From Sulfurimonas sp. (GTDB taxonomy: Bacteria; Campylobacterota; Campylobacteria; Campylobacterales; Sulfurimonadaceae): a stretch of DNA of 9,249 nucleotides. Under the pieces are notes generated by a model, which was not told where the DNA came from, did no database searches, and saw nothing but the letters and a program-made list of their open reading frames with translations. Shown in pieces: positions 5,459 through 9,249 of this stretch. Numbering within the stretch: the stretch's first letter is position 1; each line of letters starts with the position of its first letter. Made by a program: the position numbers and the translations under genes. The DNA lies in contig DTVI01000517.1 of assembly GCA_012963655.1 (NCBI GenBank), forward strand, positions 4,740 through 13,988, written 5' to 3'.

Positions 5459-6279
5459 TGTCCACACAACTTGAAGCCTTTATCGAGTTTATCACGGTAA
5501 TAAAGGCCTTAAGTAAGGCAAGTATACAAGCCTATAGCAAAGACCTCTGTCTTATAGAAGAACATTATAAAACCTCCTTATTAAAACTTGATGAAGCTAA
5601 AATTTTCCAATACCTTGGAAGTTTTGAAAACAAGCGTACCTTAAATAGAAAACTCTCTTCCTTAAATGCTTTTTATGATTTTTGTTATAAAGAATTTGAG
5701 ATTGAAGATGAAAATAAACGTTCTTTTAAGTTTTCAAAAGTGCCTTCCTTGCTTCCAAAATATTTGCCCTTTGAAAAGATTATGTCAGACTTAGATAATA
5801 TAGATAGAAGTTCTTGGATAGGTCTAAGGGATTATGCCCTTATTCTTTTTTTATATGCGACAGGATTACGTATATCAGAATGTCTAAGTTTAGAACATGG
5901 TGACTTTGAAAAGCAATGGTTAAGAGTACGTCATACAAAGGGTGATAAAGAAAGAATGGTACCCGTAGCAGATGAAGCGCTTAAGGCAATAAAGCTATAT
6001 GAAGAAGAATCCCCCTTTGAATCAGCTTCACTTTGGTTAAACTACCAAGGCAAGACCCTAAGTCGAATTTCTGCCTATAAGATATGTAAAAAATATTTAA
6101 ATAATTCACCCCATGTCTTAAGACATTCATACGCATCTGCTCTTATCATTGGTGGTGCGGACTTGAGGGTAGTGCAAGAGCTCTTAGGCCACGCCAGCTT
6201 ACTCACTACGCAAGTCTATACCCATATACAAAAACAAAACCTGCAAGATACGGTACTCAAGTATCATCCTATGGCATAA
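5458..6279 (+). CDS. Tyrosine recombinase, compact Xer-type
   Basis: Site-specific DNA recombinase of the tyrosine family. It cuts and rejoins DNA through a covalent phosphotyrosine and, if it is the housekeeping Xer enzyme, resolves chromosome dimers at dif. At 273 residues it is shorter than E. coli XerD (298) and well below the about 360 of XerH. The N-terminal core-binding helical domain covers about 1-90 and the catalytic domain about 100-273. All catalytic residues are present: Arg138 (ATGLRISE), Lys161 (HTKGDKER), His219 and Arg222 (PHVLRHSYAS), His245 (LLGHAS) and Tyr254 (QVYTHI). The ATG overlaps the lipoprotein stop by one base, suggesting translational coupling. No phage, transposon or att-like repeats surround it, so a chromosomal Xer role is more likely than a mobile integrase. 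I did not recognise a dif site. Confidence 0.88.
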   Translation: MSTQLEAFIEFITVIKALSKASIQAYSKDLCLIEEHYKTSLLKLDEAKIFQYLGSFENKRTLNRKLSSLNAFYDFCYKEFEIEDENKRSFKFSKVPSLLPKYLPFEKIMSDLDNIDRSSWIGLRDYALILFLYATGLRISECLSLEHGDFEKQWLRVRHTKGDKERMVPVADEALKAIKLYEEESPFESASLWLNYQGKTLSRISAYKICKKYLNNSPHVLRHSYASALIIGGADLRVVQELLGHASLLTTQVYTHIQKQNLQDTVLKYHPMA

Positions 6280-6296
6280 ATATAGCCTAATCAAGA

Positions 6297-6302
6297 TATA
6301 AT
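6297..6302 (+). promoter_or_regulatory. Consensus -10 box of cluster B, seven bases before the start codon
   Basis: A perfect TATAAT whose expected transcript start falls at about 6308-6310, on the ATG at 6309. No Shine-Dalgarno-like sequence lies between the box and the ATG, consistent with a leaderless mRNA. Confidence 0.55.
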
Positions 6303-6308
6303 ACATTT

Positions 6309-6635
6309 ATGAAAATATTAGTTGAACAATTACGTATAAATGGACGTATTTATAAGAAACTTGAAGAGATACAGCCTAAAGATTTAAAGATAAGAAATAA
6401 GGTTAAACTTTATGCTGCTCTTGATTTAAATCGTTATTATAATGCTATTATTATTGTGTCTCAAAAAAGCCGTCTTTTAATGAAAGATGTTGTAAAACTT
6501 GAAGAGATTGTGCAAAAAATGGCGATTTATCGAGATCATCAGTTTAAGGGAAAGACCTTAGTTCTAGATGCTCCCCTTTGTTCAAAAGCAAAGGCAGCCT
6601 TTATTAAGGCCAAATGGAAGATTATTGAAAAATAA
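6309..6635 (+). CDS. Small conserved-looking protein of unknown function
   Basis: A 108-residue basic, soluble protein that I do not recognise. It has no signal peptide or membrane helix. It opens with short strands (MKILVEQLRINGRIYKKLEEI), has a hydrophobic strand YYNAIIIVSQKS in the middle (44-55), a charged helix around 57-72, and a TLVLDAPLC strand followed by a lysine-rich helical tail. The alternating alpha/beta pattern suggests a small compact fold. No ribosome binding site precedes the ATG, only TATAAT seven bases upstream. Its 3' end overlaps the probable coaX start by 11 bases, so the two are probably coupled in expression. The codon use and composition match its neighbours. A real gene is likely, because the frame is open for its full length and fits the operon; a function cannot be given. 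Confidence 0.78.
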   Translation: MKILVEQLRINGRIYKKLEEIQPKDLKIRNKVKLYAALDLNRYYNAIIIVSQKSRLLMKDVVKLEEIVQKMAIYRDHQFKGKTLVLDAPLCSKAKAAFIKAKWKIIEK

Positions 6636-7254
6636 ACTTTTATGCGATATCGGTAATACAAACTTTTCTTTTTCAAATGGAACTAAAGTTTCTGTTGAGA
6701 ATTTTGATATTACGTCAATTCATGAAAAAATTTATTATATATCTGTTAATGCTTATTGGGAAAAACGTTTGTCCATGGAAGAAAACTGGATAAATATTCG
6801 CTCTTTTATTGACTTTTCTAAATATTATGAAAGCATGGGAATAGACAGGATAATGGTTTGTGAAGCCTTAGCTAATGCTGTTGTGATTGACGCGGGTTCT
6901 GCTATTACTGTTGATGTGATCAAAAATGAAAAACATGAGGGTGGTTATATTTATCCTGGTTTAGCTGCAATGGCTAAATGTTTTAAAGATATATCACCAG
7001 CCTTAGAAGTTTCATTCAACTTTGATATAGATTTAGATAAAATGCCGAAAAATACACAAGATGCTTTGAGCTATGGTGCTCTTGCTCCCTTGTTGAGTAA
7101 TTTACGTGAAATTACACAAGACCTACCTGTTTTGCTTACAGGTGGAGATGCTCCAAGATTTTTACCTTTAATACCTAATGCAAAGATAGATAATGATTTG
7201 GTATTTAAGGGAATGAAAAAGATATTAGAGAAGACTAAGGAAAAACAATGCTAA
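6625..7254 (+). CDS. coaX: Type III pantothenate kinase (probable TTG start)
   Basis: Phosphorylates pantothenate with ATP, the first step of coenzyme A synthesis. CoaX is the type III enzyme, in the acetate/sugar kinase-like (ASKHA) fold. From TTG at 6625 the protein has 209 residues, short like other Campylobacterota CoaX. DIGNT (8-12) is the phosphate-binding motif, GIDR (72-75) the pantothenate-site signature, IDAGSAITVD (88-97) holds the catalytic Asp89, and GGYIYPGL (106-113) and LTGGDA (171-176) are further conserved blocks. An in-frame ATG at 6568 would add 19 residues not typical of the family and deeply overlap the upstream gene. TTG has GGAAG four bases before it and sits five codons before the conserved LCDIGNT. 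The 3' end overlaps hisG by seven bases. The product is secure; the exact start is less so. Confidence 0.92.
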   Translation: MKNKLLCDIGNTNFSFSNGTKVSVENFDITSIHEKIYYISVNAYWEKRLSMEENWINIRSFIDFSKYYESMGIDRIMVCEALANAVVIDAGSAITVDVIKNEKHEGGYIYPGLAAMAKCFKDISPALEVSFNFDIDLDKMPKNTQDALSYGALAPLLSNLREITQDLPVLLTGGDAPRFLPLIPNAKIDNDLVFKGMKKILEKTKEKQC

Positions 7255-7865
7255 CAGTTGCACTACCAAAAGGCCGAATAGCCGAAGAAACACTAGAAAT
7301 TTTTGCCTCAATATTTGGTGAAGAGTTCAAATTTGATGATAGAAAACTTATCTTAGAAACACCAGACTTTACTTTCTTGCTTGTTAGAAACCAAGATGTA
7401 GCCACTTATGTTTACCACCAGGCCGCTGATATAGGTGTGGTTGGACTTGATACCTTAGAAGAACAAGGCTTAGATGTTATCCGTTTACTTGATCTTAAAC
7501 GTGGTATTTGTAAGGTTGCTATTGGAATGCGTAAGGGTGAAAAGCTTGATTTAAATAAGCCTGAACTTAAAGTTGCAACAAAGATGGTAAATATCACTAA
7601 AAAGTATTTTGATGAACGGGCAATTTCAGTGGATATTATCAAACTTTATGGCTCAATTGAACTTGCTCCTCTTGTTGGTTTAGCGGATATGATTGTTGAT
7701 ATTGTAGAAACAGGTGCAACAATGAAGCAAAACGGTTTAGAAGTAGTACAAGATATTATGACCTCTTCGACTTATTTAATTGCTAACAAGAATTCTTATT
7801 TTGAAAAGAAATCAGAAGTGCTTGATATTTTTGAAAAAATCTCAGAAGTAATTGAGAAAAACTAA
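7248..7865 (+). CDS. hisG: ATP phosphoribosyltransferase, short form
   Basis: Joins ATP and PRPP to make phosphoribosyl-ATP, the committed and feedback-regulated step of histidine synthesis, in the cytoplasm. The N-terminal VALPKGRIAEET, the DIGVVGLDTLEE block (61-72) and the PRPP-binding loop DIVETGATMKQNG (151-163) identify it. At 205 residues it is the short form, lacking the C-terminal histidine-binding domain of the long form; such enzymes need the HisRS-like partner HisZ for activity and control. No hisZ is in this window. ATG at 7248 has AAGGA (7237-7241) six bases upstream and overlaps the coaX end, so the two are probably translated together. Other his genes are not present here. Confidence 0.96.
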   Translation: MLTVALPKGRIAEETLEIFASIFGEEFKFDDRKLILETPDFTFLLVRNQDVATYVYHQAADIGVVGLDTLEEQGLDVIRLLDLKRGICKVAIGMRKGEKLDLNKPELKVATKMVNITKKYFDERAISVDIIKLYGSIELAPLVGLADMIVDIVETGATMKQNGLEVVQDIMTSSTYLIANKNSYFEKKSEVLDIFEKISEVIEKN

Positions 7866-7870
7866 GTTTT

Positions 7871-8554
7871 ATGGACGCTTTAGATCTTTATTCCAAGGTT
7901 GAACACCTTCTAGGCATAGAAGAATCAACGACCTACTTACATACACTTTATTCAGAAGTTCTTTATAATTATGAGATAAAAACCCTGCTAGACCTAGGTT
8001 GCGGTAAGGGTGATCTTATGCAAACTTTTATAAAGTATGATGTGGATTGTGAAGGCATAGACTTAAGTAAACTTATGGTTAAAAAAGCCCAGGCAAAGGG
8101 TTTAAAGACAGAGCACAAGTCTATTTGTGAGGTGTCTAAACAATATGACGCGGTTGTTTGTGTGTTTGATGTAGTGAACTTTATCCCCCCTAATGAACTT
8201 CAAGACTTCCTTTCTTGTGTGCATAGTTCTTTAAATGAAAATGGTATATTTGTTTTTGATATTAACACCTTACATGGTTTTTCAAATGTAGCTGATGGGA
8301 CAATGACGGCAGAAGAAGAAGGACTTTTTTTATCTGTGGACGCAGTCTTTGAAGATAATGAACTTGATACAAGGTTCACACTTTTTCAAAAGAATGAAAA
8401 TGATTCTTATACCAAAGAACAAGAAGTTATTAAACAATATTTTCATTCCTTACAAATTTTTAAAAAACTGAAAAATTTCAAGGTTGTAAAATCGGCTTAT
8501 CTAGACATGTATGACACAAAAGATAAGGCTCTTATCGTACTTAAAAAGGTCTAA
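7871..8554 (+). CDS. Class I SAM-dependent methyltransferase
   Basis: A 227-residue soluble methyltransferase with a Rossmann-like fold. Motif I is LLDLGCGKGD (39-48), the acidic residue binding the SAM ribose is in CEGIDLS (Asp64), and AVVCVFDVVNF (94-104) is the usual post-motif strand and loop. NENGIFVFDINT (122-132) is the later core strand. The C-terminal part (about 145-227) has several beta-strands, as in small-molecule methyltransferases with an inserted cap. The substrate is unknown. ATG is at 7871, five bases after the hisG stop. No good ribosome binding site precedes it, so it may depend on read-through translation from hisG. The fold is secure; function is not. Confidence 0.88.
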   Translation: MDALDLYSKVEHLLGIEESTTYLHTLYSEVLYNYEIKTLLDLGCGKGDLMQTFIKYDVDCEGIDLSKLMVKKAQAKGLKTEHKSICEVSKQYDAVVCVFDVVNFIPPNELQDFLSCVHSSLNENGIFVFDINTLHGFSNVADGTMTAEEEGLFLSVDAVFEDNELDTRFTLFQKNENDSYTKEQEVIKQYFHSLQIFKKLKNFKVVKSAYLDMYDTKDKALIVLKKV

Positions 8555-8555
8555 G

Positions 8556-9110
8556 ATGATAGAAGATAAACAAAGATGGAATAAAAAATACCTTGTTTCT
8601 CCTATGCCAAAAGAGAGCTCAGATATTTTAATAAATTCCTTGCATTATGCGCATAAGGGAAGGGCCCTAGATATTGCTTGTGGAATGGGAAGAAACACCC
8701 ACTATCTCGCGGATAATGGTTTTAGTGTTGATGCAGTTGACTTGTCAGACTACGCCTTAAAGCAAGTAAGACAAGCAGATAATATAAATAAGATAGAAAC
8801 AGACTTAGATTCGTATGTGTTTGAAGAAGACAGATATGAATTAATACTAAAAATCAATTATCTAGATAGACGGATGTTCCCCCATATTATTAAAGCCTTG
8901 AAAAAAGGTGGGATTTTTATTTGTGAAACCTTTGTTAAAACACCAACTATACAGGGATATCATAATCCTACTAACCCTGATTTTCATTTAAACCTAGATG
9001 AGTTACCTCAGGCCTTTAGAAAGTTAGAGATACTTCTGTATGAAGAAAAAGACGAAATTAACCTAAGAGGTGAAAAGGTTCGAGTTGCTTCTTTTGTAGG
9101 GCGTAAATAA
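8556..9110 (+). CDS. TehB-like SAM-dependent methyltransferase
   Basis: A 184-residue class I methyltransferase. RWNKKY (7-12) near the start is the W-N-x-x-Y motif common in TehB-type and thiol-type methyltransferases. Motif I is LDIACGMGRNTHYLA (38-52) and Asp62 in VDAVDLS binds the SAM ribose. These resemble TehB, linked to tellurite and selenite resistance, but that activity cannot be assumed. An in-frame ATG at 8511 is possible, but the one at 8556 has AAGGT (8546-8550) five bases upstream and starts one base after the previous stop. It shares motif I style but little else with the methyltransferase before it, so the two are not a recent duplication. It is the last gene of the cluster; no clear terminator follows before the next promoter. 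Confidence 0.88.
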   Translation: MIEDKQRWNKKYLVSPMPKESSDILINSLHYAHKGRALDIACGMGRNTHYLADNGFSVDAVDLSDYALKQVRQADNINKIETDLDSYVFEEDRYELILKINYLDRRMFPHIIKALKKGGIFICETFVKTPTIQGYHNPTNPDFHLNLDELPQAFRKLEILLYEEKDEINLRGEKVRVASFVGRK

Positions 9111-9113
9111 CGC

Positions 9114-9119
9114 TATAAT
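9114..9119 (+). promoter_or_regulatory. Consensus -10 box for the gene at 9143
   Basis: A perfect TATAAT four bases after the preceding stop codon. The expected transcript start is near 9126, giving a leader of about 17 bases with AGGAT (9134-9138) before the ATG. This marks a probable new transcription unit. Confidence 0.5.
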
Positions 9120-9142
9120 GTTAAAAAAGAACTAGGATTATA

Positions 9143-9249
9143 ATGTTAGATTCATACGAAGCTTTAATACCTGAATATATCTCTAAAGAAGATTTTTTTA
9201 GATATGGTTTAGAAAAAACAATTTATATTAATGATTCAAAGGTAAAAGA
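9143..9249 (+). CDS. Unidentified gene, 5' part only
   Basis: ATG at 9143 opens a frame that stays open to the window end. It begins MLDSYEALIPEYISKEDF and continues with RYGLEKTIYINDSKVK, 35 codons in all. AGGAT lies about four bases upstream and TATAAT is at 9114-9119. The sequence is charged and soluble, with no signal peptide. I do not recognise the family from this short piece. Confidence 0.7.
   Translation, partial: MLDSYEALIPEYISKEDFFRYGLEKTIYINDSKVK

Noticed and set aside
5458..6279. Integrase of a genomic island or prophage
   Set aside because: No tRNA, att-like direct repeats, phage genes or compositional change flank it, and it is translationally coupled to a lipoprotein gene.
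7412..7642. Minus-strand ORF of 76 codons opposite hisG
   Set aside because: It lies antisense to conserved HisG motifs and is low-complexity in Ser and Ile.
1..9249. CRISPR array, insertion sequence or defence island
   Set aside because: No regularly spaced repeats, transposase, terminal inverted repeats or defence-type protein motifs were found.

Overview
The window is AT-rich bacterial chromosome with strong AAGGA-type ribosome binding sites. Its gene families are those of a Campylobacterota (Epsilonproteobacteria) genome: a class II DAHP synthase with an ArsC-family gene nearby, a stand-alone gatC, a short type III pantothenate kinase, and a short-form HisG. PilT points to a type IV pilus-bearing, probably free-living lineage, perhaps Sulfurimonas-like. 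The phylum call is fairly firm; the genus is a guess. I see no insertion sequence, prophage, CRISPR array, tRNA or rRNA, and nothing that looks transferred.

Layout. Bases 1-304 are a long leader/intergenic region. It probably holds the tail of an upstream gene, an intrinsic terminator at 154-174 preceded by alternately complementary segments, and a perfect 12-bp hairpin at 194-220. The class II DAHP synthase gene follows on the plus strand (305-1657). It converges on a minus-strand block: gatC (3716-3426), an ArsC/Spx-family gene with an apparent ATT start (3288-2944), and pilT (2921-1857), which ends at a clear terminator (1801-1833). A divergent promoter region (3717-3874) separates gatC from the plus-strand genes that fill the rest of the window.

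Plus-strand cluster A (3875-6279) is three tightly joined genes. They encode a membrane-anchored helical protein, a lipoprotein with beta-propeller-like repeats, and a compact tyrosine recombinase of Xer type with all six catalytic residues. The first two resemble the YfgM-BamB pair of Gammaproteobacteria in order and architecture.

Plus-strand cluster B (6309-9110) starts at a consensus TATAAT only seven bases before an ATG, so its first mRNA may be leaderless. It runs through a small unrecognised protein, CoaX (coenzyme A synthesis), HisG (first step of histidine synthesis) and two different SAM-dependent methyltransferases, with overlaps or gaps of only a few bases. A further gene with its own TATAAT starts at 9143 and runs off the end.

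Most of the window is ordinary housekeeping and biosynthesis. The points most worth a second look are the structured leader of the DAHP synthase gene, the ATT start of the ArsC-family gene, the YfgM/BamB-like pair joined to a short Xer recombinase, and the possibly leaderless start of cluster B. No clearly new defence or mobile system is visible.
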